Below, in pieces: positions 14,020-20,722 of a DNA stretch of 20,763 bases. Location of the stretch: contig JAAYAS010000134.1 in NCBI GenBank assembly GCA_012719255.1, positions 1 to 20,763 of the forward strand, written 5' to 3'. This DNA comes from Microbacteriaceae bacterium (lineage in GTDB: Bacteria > Actinomycetota > Actinomycetes > Actinomycetales > Microbacteriaceae). The notes beneath the pieces were generated by a model. It saw only the letters and a program-made list of their open reading frames with translations, was not told the DNA's origin and did not search any database. Each line of letters begins with the position of its first letter. Positions within the stretch are counted from its first letter, which is position 1. The translations under genes were made by a program, and so were the position numbers.

Positions 14020-15056
14020 GCGGCGTCCCGGCGCCCGCGATTCCGCTCGACGACCTCGCCGCCGCGCTCGAGCGCGAGTTCGGCCTCGAGGTGCGCGAGC
14101 CGAGGGCGCTCGACGGCGAGCACGACCGCAACCTCCGCTTCCGCGACGCCGCCGGCGCGCTCCACGTCGCGAAGTGGAGCGCGGCCTCGATGGCCGACGC
14201 CGTCGCCTGGCAGGAGGCGCTGCTGCGGCACGTCGAGGACGCGCCGCTCGACTTCGCCGTGCCCCGGCTGCGGCCGACGCGCGCCGGGGAGCGGTCGGCG
14301 CGCATCCCGACCGCCGAGGGCGACGCGATCGTGCGCGTGCTGAGCTGGGTCGACGGCGCGCTGCTCGCCGAGGCGCCGCCGCCGCGGGAGCCGCTGCTGC
14401 GCTCGATCGGGCGCGCTTCGGCGCGGCTCACCCTCGCGCTCGCCGACCTCCGCACCGAGCTCTCGCCGCCGCGGCACCACTGGCTCGTCGAGGACTCGCT
14501 CGCCTCGTTCGACGCGGCCGCCGCGGCGATCGACGACCGCCTCGAGCCGGCGATGCGGGCCCGGCTCGGCGCCGTGCGCGCCGCGTTCGCGGAGATCGCC
14601 CCGAGCATCCCCGAACTGCCGCGCGGCGTCGTGCACCAGGACCTCCACGACGAGAACCTCCTCATCGCCGAGCCCGGGCACGACCGCGTCGCCGGCGTCA
14701 TCGACTTCAACGACGCCTTCGACACGGCGCTCGTCGCCGACCTCGCCGTCGCCGGCGCCTACGGCATGCTGCGGCAGGACGACCCCCTCGCCGCGCTCGC
14801 GCGCATGGCCCGCGGCTACGAGGAGCTGCGGCCGCTCGGCGCGGGGGAGCGGCGGGCGCTGCCGCGCATGGCGGCGATGCGGCTCGCGATCAACTGGGCG
14901 ACGTGGGCGCAGCGCGGCGCCGCCGAGGGCGCGGAGTACGCCGCCGGGCGCACCCGGTTCACGCGGCCCGCGCTCGAGCTGCTCGTCGATCCCGCGCTCG
15001 CCGACGGCGGCCTCGGGGCGGCATTCCGTCGATTCGAGGACGAACTCGGCGGCTGA
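14016..15056 (+). CDS. APH-fold small-molecule kinase, hydroxylysine kinase-like
   Basis: A 346-aa aminoglycoside phosphotransferase-fold kinase. The N-lobe has LHVAKWSA, with the ATP-binding lysine. The catalytic loop is VVHQDLHDENLLI (His207, Asp209, Asn214), a variant of HxDxxxxN, and the metal-binding motif is IDFNDA (Asp230). A helical C-terminal lobe follows, containing AINWATWAQRGAAEG. The GTG at 14016 overlaps the preceding stop as GTGA, so the PLP enzyme and kinase are coupled. Together they could phosphorylate a hydroxyl of an amino compound and then eliminate phosphate, as human HYKK and PHYKPL do with hydroxylysine. An antibiotic-resistance role is less likely given this pairing. 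Confidence 0.85.
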   Translation: MSGVPAPAIPLDDLAAALEREFGLEVREPRALDGEHDRNLRFRDAAGALHVAKWSAASMADAVAWQEALLRHVEDAPLDFAVPRLRPTRAGERSARIPTAEGDAIVRVLSWVDGALLAEAPPPREPLLRSIGRASARLTLALADLRTELSPPRHHWLVEDSLASFDAAAAAIDDRLEPAMRARLGAVRAAFAEIAPSIPELPRGVVHQDLHDENLLIAEPGHDRVAGVIDFNDAFDTALVADLAVAGAYGMLRQDDPLAALARMARGYEELRPLGAGERRALPRMAAMRLAINWATWAQRGAAEGAEYAAGRTRFTRPALELLVDPALADGGLGAAFRRFEDELGG

Positions 15057-15170
15057 CGCGGTTCTCCCGGCATACAGCTTTTCGCGGCGCGATTGCTGGG
15101 ATGCTAGAGGGAGAACGACCTCGACCCATTCGCAGTCGACCGAACCGGCCGATCTCACACAGGAGGAGTT

Positions 15171-15722
15171 ATGGCACAACAGCAACTGGGAGTCCAGCTG
15201 CGCCCGATGACGGCGGAGGACCTGCCCACGCTCGACGAGTGGTTCAACGAGCCGCACGTGACGAAGCACTGGGGCAACGTCGCCGCCCGCCTCGAGGCCG
15301 CCAAGCAGGCGGTCGAGCACCCCCGGTGGGACGACCAGCACGACATGGTGACGCTCGACGGCGAGCCGGCCGGCTACGTGCGCCGCTTCCGCGTGCACGA
15401 GTTCGCCGACCGCCTCGCCCGCTTCACCGACAACGGCGTCGACGTCCCCAAGGGCGCGTGGACCTTCGACTTCCTCATCGGCGACTCGAGCGCCACCCAG
15501 CGCGGCATCGGCCGCCGGATGCTGATGCAGGCCGTCGAGCGCACCGAGCGCGACGACCCGTCGGCCCCGTGCATCCTCATCCCGGTGCACCAGGACAACG
15601 TCTCGTCGTGGAAGGCGATGCAGGGCGCGGGCTTCATGAACCTGCCCGGCGTCTACGACCTGCCGCCGCTCGTGGAGGGGCAGTCGCGCAACCACCTCGT
15701 GCTGCGCCACAACTTCCGCTGA
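15171..15722 (+). CDS. GNAT family N-acetyltransferase
   Basis: A 183-aa acetyl-CoA-dependent acyltransferase. The N-terminus LRPMTAEDLPTLDEWFNEPHVTKHWG resembles the AAC(6') / siderophore lysine acyltransferase branch. The acetyl-CoA pyrophosphate loop is RGIGRRML (motif A), with VHQDNVSSWKAMQGAGF as motif B. No signal peptide. The ribosome site AGGAGG (15161-15166) fixes the ATG. Upstream, TAGAGG at 15105-15110 is a weak -10 candidate with no clear -35. It stands alone: the kinase gene ends 114 bp before it and a strong terminator follows. Acceptor substrate unknown; resistance to an aminoglycoside cannot be inferred from sequence alone. Confidence 0.88.
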   Translation: MAQQQLGVQLRPMTAEDLPTLDEWFNEPHVTKHWGNVAARLEAAKQAVEHPRWDDQHDMVTLDGEPAGYVRRFRVHEFADRLARFTDNGVDVPKGAWTFDFLIGDSSATQRGIGRRMLMQAVERTERDDPSAPCILIPVHQDNVSSWKAMQGAGFMNLPGVYDLPPLVEGQSRNHLVLRHNFR

Positions 15723-15748
15723 GTCGCACCGCCGCCCCCGCGGCGCAC

Positions 15749-15784
15749 GCGACGGGGCCGACCGATTCCGGTCGGCCCCGTCGC
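15749..15784 (+). terminator. 15-bp perfect hairpin terminator after the GNAT gene
   Basis: The arms 15749-15763 and 15770-15784 are perfectly complementary around the loop GATTCC and are followed by CGTTTC. It starts 27 nt after the GNAT stop codon. Confidence 0.85.
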
Positions 15785-15793
15785 CGTTTCCGG

Positions 15794-15823
15794 GGATGCG
15801 CGGGAGAGACGGATGCGCGGGAG
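15794..15823. repeat. Tandem 13-nt direct repeat with 17-nt period
   Basis: GGATGCGCGGGAG occurs at 15794-15806 and 15811-15823, separated by AGAC. It lies between the GNAT terminator and an AT-rich, promoter-like patch at 15824-15860. Confidence 0.7.
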
Positions 15824-15867
15824 TGATATTGCGAGACCGGCGTTATTATGTCACTATTACGCGAGGT

Positions 15868-15998
15868 CGAACCCGATGAGGGGAGCGACCCGTCGGGTTC
15901 GCGCAGCGAAGCCGATCGGCGATCGGCGGAGGTGCCGGACCGCGAGGAGTCCGAGCGCCGAAGACCGCCGAGGCGCCGACGGCACCCCGGGCGCTCGG
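15868..15998 (+). ncRNA. Candidate structured RNA, unknown family
   Basis: Several stems follow one another: CGAACCCGA (15868-15876) with TCGGGTTCG (15893-15901); GCCGATC (15911-15917) with GATCGGC (15921-15927); GGTGCCG (15931-15937) with CGGCACC (15980-15986); and CCGAGCGCC (15951-15959) with GGCGCTCGG (15990-15998). The last two stems cross each other, so they form a pseudoknot or compete. A weak promoter lies just upstream. No feature of RNase P RNA, tmRNA, SRP RNA or a known riboswitch was recognised. High GC makes chance stems common. Confidence 0.25.
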
Positions 15999-16247
15999 CC
16001 GTCACCGCGGTAAACGGGCGTCGAGCGGCGCGGCCCCGAGCAGAGAGTGCTCGAGCCGGCGATCCCATCGCAGCCCCATCCGTAGCGACGCACCGAGGAC
16101 GACGCGCCTCCCGGTGATGATGCCGGTCGAGAGCGCCGCCGACGGCGCGATACTCGCAGCGCGACCGGGGGCGCCACCGCATCTCGAACCCGAACGGGCA
16201 TCGTCGCGGGCAGGCGCGGCCCACCTCATCCCCATCCGCAATCCCCG

Positions 16248-16261
16248 ATAATGCACATTAT
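16248..16261. promoter_or_regulatory. AT-rich inverted repeat ATAATG-CA-CATTAT
   Basis: Two 6-bp arms are separated by 2 bp, an AT-rich island in a very GC-rich context, about 100 bp before the DUF4031-HD promoter. The form fits a dimeric repressor site of the MarR or Fur/Zur kind, but no regulator gene is nearby. Confidence 0.4.
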
Positions 16262-16362
16262 GTCATTTCGATGACGGCGGCGCACGGCGGTGCCGATACC
16301 GCCCCGCCCCCGGGATCCTGGCACCCGGCTCGGCAGGTCGACGCACGTCCGCGGCGATCCCC

Positions 16363-16368
16363 TACGCT
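16363..16368 (+). promoter_or_regulatory. -10 box TACGCT of a leaderless DUF4031-HD message
   Basis: TACGCT is followed by 6 nt and then the ATG at 16375, with no ribosome binding site in between. Confidence 0.6.
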
Positions 16369-16374
16369 GAGCCG

Positions 16375-17316
16375 ATGGCCATCCTCATCGACCCGCCCCG
16401 GTGGCCGGCGCACGGCACCCGGTGGAGCCACCTCGTCTCCGATCGCAGCTACGACGAGCTGCACGAGTTCGCCCGCGCCCTGCGGCTCCCCCGTCGGGCG
16501 TTCGACGTCGACCACTACGACGTCGCCGAGTCGCTCTACGAGCGGGCCGTCGCGCTCGGCGCGCGGCCGGTGAGCGGCACCGAGCTCGTGCGCGCGCTCA
16601 TCGCCTCGGGACTGCGGGTGTCGAAGCGGCGGAACCCCGAGCTCGTCGCCGACCGCCGGCTCGAGTACCTCGTCGCCGAGTGGCGGGGGCTCGGCGAGCG
16701 GCTCGACCTCGCCCCGAGCGCGCGGCGCGACGACGGCGGCTGGGCCTCGCTCGGCGCCGAGCTGCTCGAGCGCTGGCAGGAGCCGCACCGCCGGTACCAC
16801 GACGCCCGCCACCTCGAGGACGTGCTGCTCGCCCTCGACCACCTCGCGCTCGTCGACGAGGCGCCGACCCCCGCATCGCTCCTCGCCGCCTGGTTCCACG
16901 ACGCCGTGCACCGCGGCGCGGCCGGCGACGACGAGCGCGACTCGGCCGAGATCGCGGCGGCCGCGCTGCCGCGCGCGGGGGTCGACCCGGCGCTCGCGAT
17001 CGAGGTGCACGACTACGTGCTCGCCACCGACGGCCACTCCCCCGGCGACGGCGCGCCGCACGGGCTGCGGCAGCTGCTCGACGCCGACCTGTCGATCCTC
17101 GGCGCCGGCGAGCCCCGCTACCGCGCGTACACCCGATCGGTGCGCGAGGAGTACGCGCACGTGCCGCGCGAGGCGTTCCGCAAGGGCCGCGCCCGCATCC
17201 TCGAGGGCTTCCTCGAGCGGCCGCGCATCTACCGCACCGGCGCGGGCGCCGCGCTCTGGGAGGCGCGCGCCCGGCGCAATCTCGCGGGCGAGCTCGCCGC
17301 GCTGCGCCGCGACTGA
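16375..17316 (+). CDS. DUF4031 domain fused to HD-superfamily phosphohydrolase
   Basis: A 313-aa two-domain protein. Residues 1 to about 85 match DUF4031 as I know it: a start of MAILIDPPRWPAHGTRWSHL, then DVDHYDVAESLYERAVALGA. From about 125 comes a COG4339-like metal-dependent HD domain: RRYHDARHLEDVL (His142, His146), AAWFHDAVH (His175-Asp176) and LLDADLSILG (Asp236, Asp238), then a helical tail with REEYAHVPREAFRKGRARIL. Such HD proteins are predicted phosphohydrolases, probably of nucleotides; DUF4031 has no known activity. The start is set by the leaderless -10 box. It stands alone, with a perfect palindromic terminator shared with the convergent H1-like gene. The fusion suggests that both domains act on one substrate. 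Confidence 0.85.
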   Translation: MAILIDPPRWPAHGTRWSHLVSDRSYDELHEFARALRLPRRAFDVDHYDVAESLYERAVALGARPVSGTELVRALIASGLRVSKRRNPELVADRRLEYLVAEWRGLGERLDLAPSARRDDGGWASLGAELLERWQEPHRRYHDARHLEDVLLALDHLALVDEAPTPASLLAAWFHDAVHRGAAGDDERDSAEIAAAALPRAGVDPALAIEVHDYVLATDGHSPGDGAPHGLRQLLDADLSILGAGEPRYRAYTRSVREEYAHVPREAFRKGRARILEGFLERPRIYRTGAGAALWEARARRNLAGELAALRRD

Positions 17317-17356
17317 GCGCCGTGGCAGCGCATCCCGCCGCTCGCCTCCCCGGGAA

Positions 17357-17400
17357 CGCGAACGGCGGCGCATCCGGATCCGGATGCGCCGCCGTTCGCG
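17357..17400. terminator. 44-bp perfect palindrome, bidirectional terminator
   Basis: The arms 17357-17376 and 17381-17400 are fully complementary around GATC, itself a palindrome, so all 44 bases are symmetric. It lies between the DUF4031-HD stop and the convergent H1-like stop and would terminate both. Confidence 0.8.
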
Positions 17401-17413
17401 AGTGCGCTGCGCG

Positions 17414-17764
17414 CTACTTCTTCTTCTTCGCCGTCGACTTCTTCGCGGTCGACGCCTTCGCCTTCGGCTTCGACTTCTTCGCGGCCTTCGGCTTCGGGGC
17501 GGGCTTCGCCTTGCGCGCGGCCTTCGCCTTCTTCGCGGCGTTCTTGCGCGCGCCCTTCTTGGCGGCCTTCACCTTGACCGCGGCGAGCTTCGCGGCCTTC
17601 TTCTTGTCTTTCTTCTTCGCCTTGGCGGCCTTCGCGGCCTTCTTGTCGGCCTTCTTCTTCGCCTCGGCGGCCTTCTTGTCGGCCTTGAGCTGAGCCTTCT
17701 TCGAGAGCTTCTCGGCCTTCGCGGCCTTCTTCTCGGCCTTCTTGCTGACCTTCTTCTTCGCCAT
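17414..17764 (-). CDS. Histone H1-like Lys/Ala-rich basic protein
   Basis: A 116-aa low-complexity protein made almost wholly of Lys and Ala, with KKA, KAAK and KAK repeats. Residues 1 to about 75 (MAKKKVSKKAEKKAAK and onward) look like a long charged helix; the end becomes proline-containing (KPAPKPKAAKKSKPKAK) and resembles eukaryotic H1 tails. It should be strongly positively charged and bind DNA or RNA non-specifically in the nucleoid; this is inference from composition. AAGGAG lies 5 nt before the ATG. Nearly all lysines use AAG, as the GC bias predicts, and this makes the DNA repetitive. It is divergent from the small HTH gene, across a region with three TTGAC-type half sites. Confidence 0.85.
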   Translation of the reverse strand: MAKKKVSKKAEKKAAKAEKLSKKAQLKADKKAAEAKKKADKKAAKAAKAKKKDKKKAAKLAAVKVKAAKKGARKNAAKKAKAARKAKPAPKPKAAKKSKPKAKASTAKKSTAKKKK

Positions 17765-17802
17765 GGGCGCTCCTTCTCGGATCGGACGGTCGTTTCCACG
17801 AA

Positions 17803-17831
17803 GTCAACCAGCCCTTGACCAAGCCGTCAAC
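17803..17831. promoter_or_regulatory. Three evenly spaced TTGAC/GTCAA half sites
   Basis: GTCAA (17803-17807), TTGAC (17815-17819) and GTCAA (17826-17830) alternate in orientation with start-to-start steps of 12 and 11 bp, about one helical turn. The second and third form the inverted repeat TTGAC-N6-GTCAA. Minus-strand copies could double as a -35 element for the H1-like gene, though no good -10 is seen. Confidence 0.45.
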
Positions 17832-17851
17832 TTTCCATTGCCGATTTTCGG

Positions 17852-17857
17852 TAGACT
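17852..17857 (+). promoter_or_regulatory. -10 box TAGACT of a leaderless HTH-gene message
   Basis: TAGACT is followed by 6 nt and the ATG at 17864, with no ribosome site. The short hairpin CCGA-TTT-TCGG (17841-17851) abuts it upstream and could be a regulator site. Confidence 0.65.
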
Positions 17858-17863
17858 GCCAGC

Positions 17864-18148
17864 ATGACCTCCCCCGCGGGCCCCACCGCCGACGAGCTGC
17901 GACGCCGCCTCACCGAGTCGCTGCTCGCCGTCGAGCGCGCCGACACGGCACTCGACCGGGTCGCCGCCGCCCGTGAGGCGCGCCTCACCGCCGAGCGGCT
18001 CGAGGCCGCGGTGCTCCGGGATGCGCGCGCCGAGAAGATCTCATGGGCGAAGATCGGCGCCGCCTACGGGCTCACGAAGCAGGGCGCGCAGCAGCGCTTC
18101 AGCGCCCCCATCCGCGCGCTCGACGAGACCGACGGCACCGACGGCTAG
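17864..18148 (+). CDS. Small helix-turn-helix protein, 94 aa
   Basis: The first half is an Ala/Arg/Glu-rich helix with coiled-coil character (LRRRLTESLLAVERADTALD, then AAREARLTAERLEAAVLRDARA). Residues 59-79, ISWAKIGAAYGLTKQGAQQRF, are a compact helix-turn-helix of the WxxIGxxxGxxxQxAxxRF kind found in many small actinobacterial proteins. It probably dimerises through the helix and binds DNA; target and function are unknown. The ATG at 17864 is supported by the leaderless -10 box. The gene is divergent from the H1-like gene with 99 bp between them, so it could regulate it. The end is an acidic DETDGTDG tail. Confidence 0.75.
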   Translation: MTSPAGPTADELRRRLTESLLAVERADTALDRVAAAREARLTAERLEAAVLRDARAEKISWAKIGAAYGLTKQGAQQRFSAPIRALDETDGTDG

Positions 18149-18281
18149 GCGCGACGCCGGGCGACTCGCCGGGCGGGCGACAGGTGTCGACAAACCGCCG
18201 AGACTGGACGATAGCGGCCGTTCGCCGCTCGTGACCGCGGTCGGGCGCTCCGCTCCACGAGTTCGAAACCGGTGATCCCGC

Positions 18282-20651
18282 ATGCCCGCTTCCCGCCTCC
18301 CACTCGCCTCGCCGGTCGGTCGACTGCTCGCCGCAGTGCTCGCCGTGCCGCTCGGCGTCACGTTCGCCGCACTGCTGCCGCCGGCGCTCTCGGCCGGTGC
18401 GCAGGAGCGCACCGAGGTGCGCTGCACCGAGGCCTCGTACTTCAACACCGGCTGCACGCAGGATCTGCTGCAGTCGCTCATCGACGACGCCGGCGCCGAA
18501 CCCACGCGCATCGTGCTCGATTCCGGCGACGGCTCGACCGAGATCATGATCTCGCGCCCGGTCGTCATCCCCGCCGGCGCCGACATCGAGTTCGTCAACC
18601 TCCCCGACGTCGCCTGGGGGGGCGCGGTCGCGACGCTCTTCCGCGCGCAGGGCTGCACCGGCACGCTGCTGCGCGTCGAGGCCGGCGGCTCGCTCACCAT
18701 CGACAGCCAGGAGCGCGGCCGGGTCGACATCAACTCGAACGGCACGACCACCCCGGCCGGCGCCCCCACCGTCGACGTGCGCGGCGAGCTCGTGATGAAC
18801 GCCGGCGAGATCAAGGGCGCCCGCGGCCTCAGCGGCTCGTACCAGGGCGCTGTGACCGTCACCGGCGCCGACGCCGCGTTCACCCTCGACGGCGGCAAGG
18901 TCACCGACAACCGCCGCGCCGCGAACCGCCAGTACGGCGCGGGCAACATCGCCGTCTCCTCCGGCGGCACCGTCACCGTCAACGGCGGCGAGATCAGCCA
19001 CGGCCACGGTGCCTCGGCCACCTCCGCCGCGTACGGCGAGGCCGGCGGCATCGGCGCCTACAACGGCGGCCACATCGTCGTCAACGGCGGCCTCATCACC
19101 GAGAACTCCGGCTGGACCGGCGGCATCCTCGCCTACTACTGGAGCATCGGCGCGAGCCGCGCGACCATCGAGGCGCAGGCGCTCAGCCACCGCAACACCG
19201 TCGAGATCAACGGCGGCACCATCTCGAACAACGTCGCCGGCTTCTCCGGCGGCGGCCTGTTCGTGTTCGGCAACGGCGAGGCGACGATGACCGGCGGCGA
19301 GATCACCGGCAACTCCGCCCCGAACGGCGGCGGCGTCGGCACCATGGACCTCTACGTCGCCGGCGCCGAGCGCACCTGGGAGGAGATCCCCTTCCAGGGC
19401 ATGGAGCTCGGCTACACCGCCGAGGAGTGGGCCGAGCTCTCCCCCCGGCGCGTTCACGATGACCAGCGGCGAGATCACCCTCAACGACGCGAGCCGCACC
19501 GGCGGCGGCGTCAACGTCATCTCGAACCGGGTGCTGCTGTCGGGCGGCCTCATCGACGACAACTGGGCCGCCGGGCAGGGCGGCGGCGTCTACGTCGCCA
19601 CCCAGAGCTACACGCTGCAGATCGAGAACGCGCTCATCGAGGGCAACAGCGCCCTGCACGTCGGCGGCGGCATCTGGACCTGCCCCACCGGCGAGCTCGA
19701 GCTGCGCGTCACCCAGGGCGGCGCGGTGCTCGGCAACACCGCCACCGCCTACGGCGACGACATCGCCCACGACAACTTCGGCAGCATCGGCTCGCTGTCG
19801 ATGCACCTCTCGAACCGCCTGCTCGGCGGCGGCGAGGTCGCCTACCACTGGGACAACCCCGGCGCCCGCTTCGACCCCGCGAACCCCGGCGAGCAGGTGA
19901 TCATGCGCGGCGGCAAGCTCTTCGAGCAGGGCCTCGTCGCCGTCGCCGACGACGCGGCCGTCGCGGCCGCGCACGACGCCGCACAGCTGCGCATCACCAA
20001 CAACGTGTCGAACCGCGGCGGCGGCATCGGCACGAACGGCACCGTGCTCATCGGCTACGACGAGACGGTCGACGTCGCCATCGCGAAGACCTGGCTCGAC
20101 GCCGACGGCGCCGCGCTGCCGGCCGAGGAGCTCCCCAAGTCGGTCGACTTCGAGCTGCTGCGCTTCGCGCTCGACGCCGACGCGTACGCCGACCTCGTCG
20201 GCGACGGCGGCACCGTCGACCTCGGCGGCATCGACCTCGACGCGGTCGTGCTCGAGCCGGTGCTCGACCTCGCGGTCGACGCCGAGGCGGCCCCCGAGGC
20301 CGTGATCCCGTCGTGCGAGAGGCCGCGGTCGACGGCTTCACCGGCGAGATCGCGGCGGTGCTCGAGACCGCCACCGGCACGACCGTCGTCGAGTTCGCGT
20401 TCGACGCGACGAACACGGCGCTGCCGGAGGAGACTCCGCCGCCGACCGTGCCGCCGACCACTCCGCCGACCGACGCGCCGACCCCGCCCGCGACCGAGCC
20501 GGCCTCGACGCCGCTGCCGACCGACCCGCAGTCGTCCGGCGACCTGCCGGGCACCGGCGCCGAGCCCGGCGCCGCGTTCGCGGCGGCGCTCGCGGCGCTC
20601 CTCGCCGGCGGCGCCCTGCTCGTCGCGCAGCTGCGGCGACGCGGCGCCTGA
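18282..20651 (+). CDS. LPxTG-anchored beta-helix surface protein, interrupted by two compensating frameshifts
   Basis: A signal peptide (residues 1 to about 40: RLLAAVLAVPLGVTFAALLPP) precedes repeats of the GGxIxxNxAxxGGG kind (NGGTISNN, TGGEITGNSA), typical of right-handed beta-helix proteins. Next come a Cna-B-like stretch (IAKTWLDADG to EFAFDATNTA), a Thr/Pro wall-spanning region and the sortase signal LPGTG with a hydrophobic helix and RRRGA. The frame is broken: at the C tract 19441-19446 the coding sense moves to the +1 frame (GAFTMTSGEITLND, GGLIDDN and so on) and returns at CCC 20307-20309. Dropping one C at the first tract and adding one at the second restores a continuous 789-aa protein. 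As written, the middle reads as Arg-rich nonsense although no stop occurs. A sequencing error or real slippage are both possible. The ribosome site before ATG 18282 is weak. Confidence 0.8.
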   Translation: MPASRLPLASPVGRLLAAVLAVPLGVTFAALLPPALSAGAQERTEVRCTEASYFNTGCTQDLLQSLIDDAGAEPTRIVLDSGDGSTEIMISRPVVIPAGADIEFVNLPDVAWGGAVATLFRAQGCTGTLLRVEAGGSLTIDSQERGRVDINSNGTTTPAGAPTVDVRGELVMNAGEIKGARGLSGSYQGAVTVTGADAAFTLDGGKVTDNRRAANRQYGAGNIAVSSGGTVTVNGGEISHGHGASATSAAYGEAGGIGAYNGGHIVVNGGLITENSGWTGGILAYYWSIGASRATIEAQALSHRNTVEINGGTISNNVAGFSGGGLFVFGNGEATMTGGEITGNSAPNGGGVGTMDLYVAGAERTWEEIPFQGMELGYTAEEWAELSPRRVHDDQRRDHPQRREPHRRRRQRHLEPGAAVGRPHRRQLGRRAGRRRLRRHPELHAADRERAHRGQQRPARRRRHLDLPHRRARAARHPGRRGARQHRHRLRRRHRPRQLRQHRLAVDAPLEPPARRRRGRLPLGQPRRPLRPREPRRAGDHARRQALRAGPRRRRRRRGRRGRARRRTAAHHQQRVEPRRRHRHERHRAHRLRRDGRRRHREDLARRRRRRAAGRGAPQVGRLRAAALRARRRRVRRPRRRRRHRRPRRHRPRRGRARAGARPRGRRRGGPRGRDPVVREAAVDGFTGEIAAVLETATGTTVVEFAFDATNTALPEETPPPTVPPTTPPTDAPTPPATEPASTPLPTDPQSSGDLPGTGAEPGAAFAAALAALLAGGALLVAQLRRRGA

Positions 20652-20656
20652 TCGGC

Positions 20657-20708
20657 GCGGTGCGCGATCCGGGGCGGCGGTCCGCCGTCGCCCCGGATCG
20701 CGCACCGC
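20657..20708. terminator. 20-bp hairpin terminator after the surface protein gene
   Basis: The arms 20657-20676 and 20689-20708 are perfectly complementary, and the inner CGG/CCG adds three more pairs. It begins 5 nt after the stop codon at 20649-20651. Confidence 0.85.
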
Positions 20709-20722
20709 ACTCCGCTGACGCC

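Larger units (their letters stand above)
15785..16362. other. Gene-free stretch of about 580 bp
   Basis: No convincing gene is seen. The open frames on both strands (for example 15848-16117 plus, 16002-16256 minus) give Arg/Ser/Pro-rich translations without ribosome sites or recognisable domains. The stretch holds two AT-rich patches sharing ATTATGTCA (15845-15853 and 16257-16265), a series of hairpins between 15868 and 15998, and a small inverted repeat at 16248-16261. A weak promoter pair, TTGCGA (15829-15834) and CACTAT (15852-15857) with 17-bp spacing, faces the hairpins. Confidence 0.6.

Noticed and set aside
15171..15722. Aminoglycoside resistance acetyltransferase
   Set aside because: Only the general GNAT fold and a loose N-terminal resemblance to AAC(6') are seen; chromosomal context without resistance genes does not support a resistance call.
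15893..15927. GGGTTCG resembling a tRNA T-loop
   Set aside because: The neighbouring bases form unrelated hairpins, and there is no acceptor stem, D-arm or anticodon arm around it.
15848..16117. 89-codon plus-strand frame beginning MSLLREVEPDEG
   Set aside because: No ribosome site, an Arg/Ser/Pro-rich translation, and it runs through several strong stems; no recognisable domain.
16184..16200. TCGAAC-like half of an actinobacterial LexA box
   Set aside because: The second half (GTTCGA) is missing, so it is not a credible SOS box.
16002..16256. 84-codon minus-strand frame with two LRMGxRW motifs
   Set aside because: It is GTG-initiated without a ribosome site and I could not match it to any family; the internal similarity is short and may be chance.
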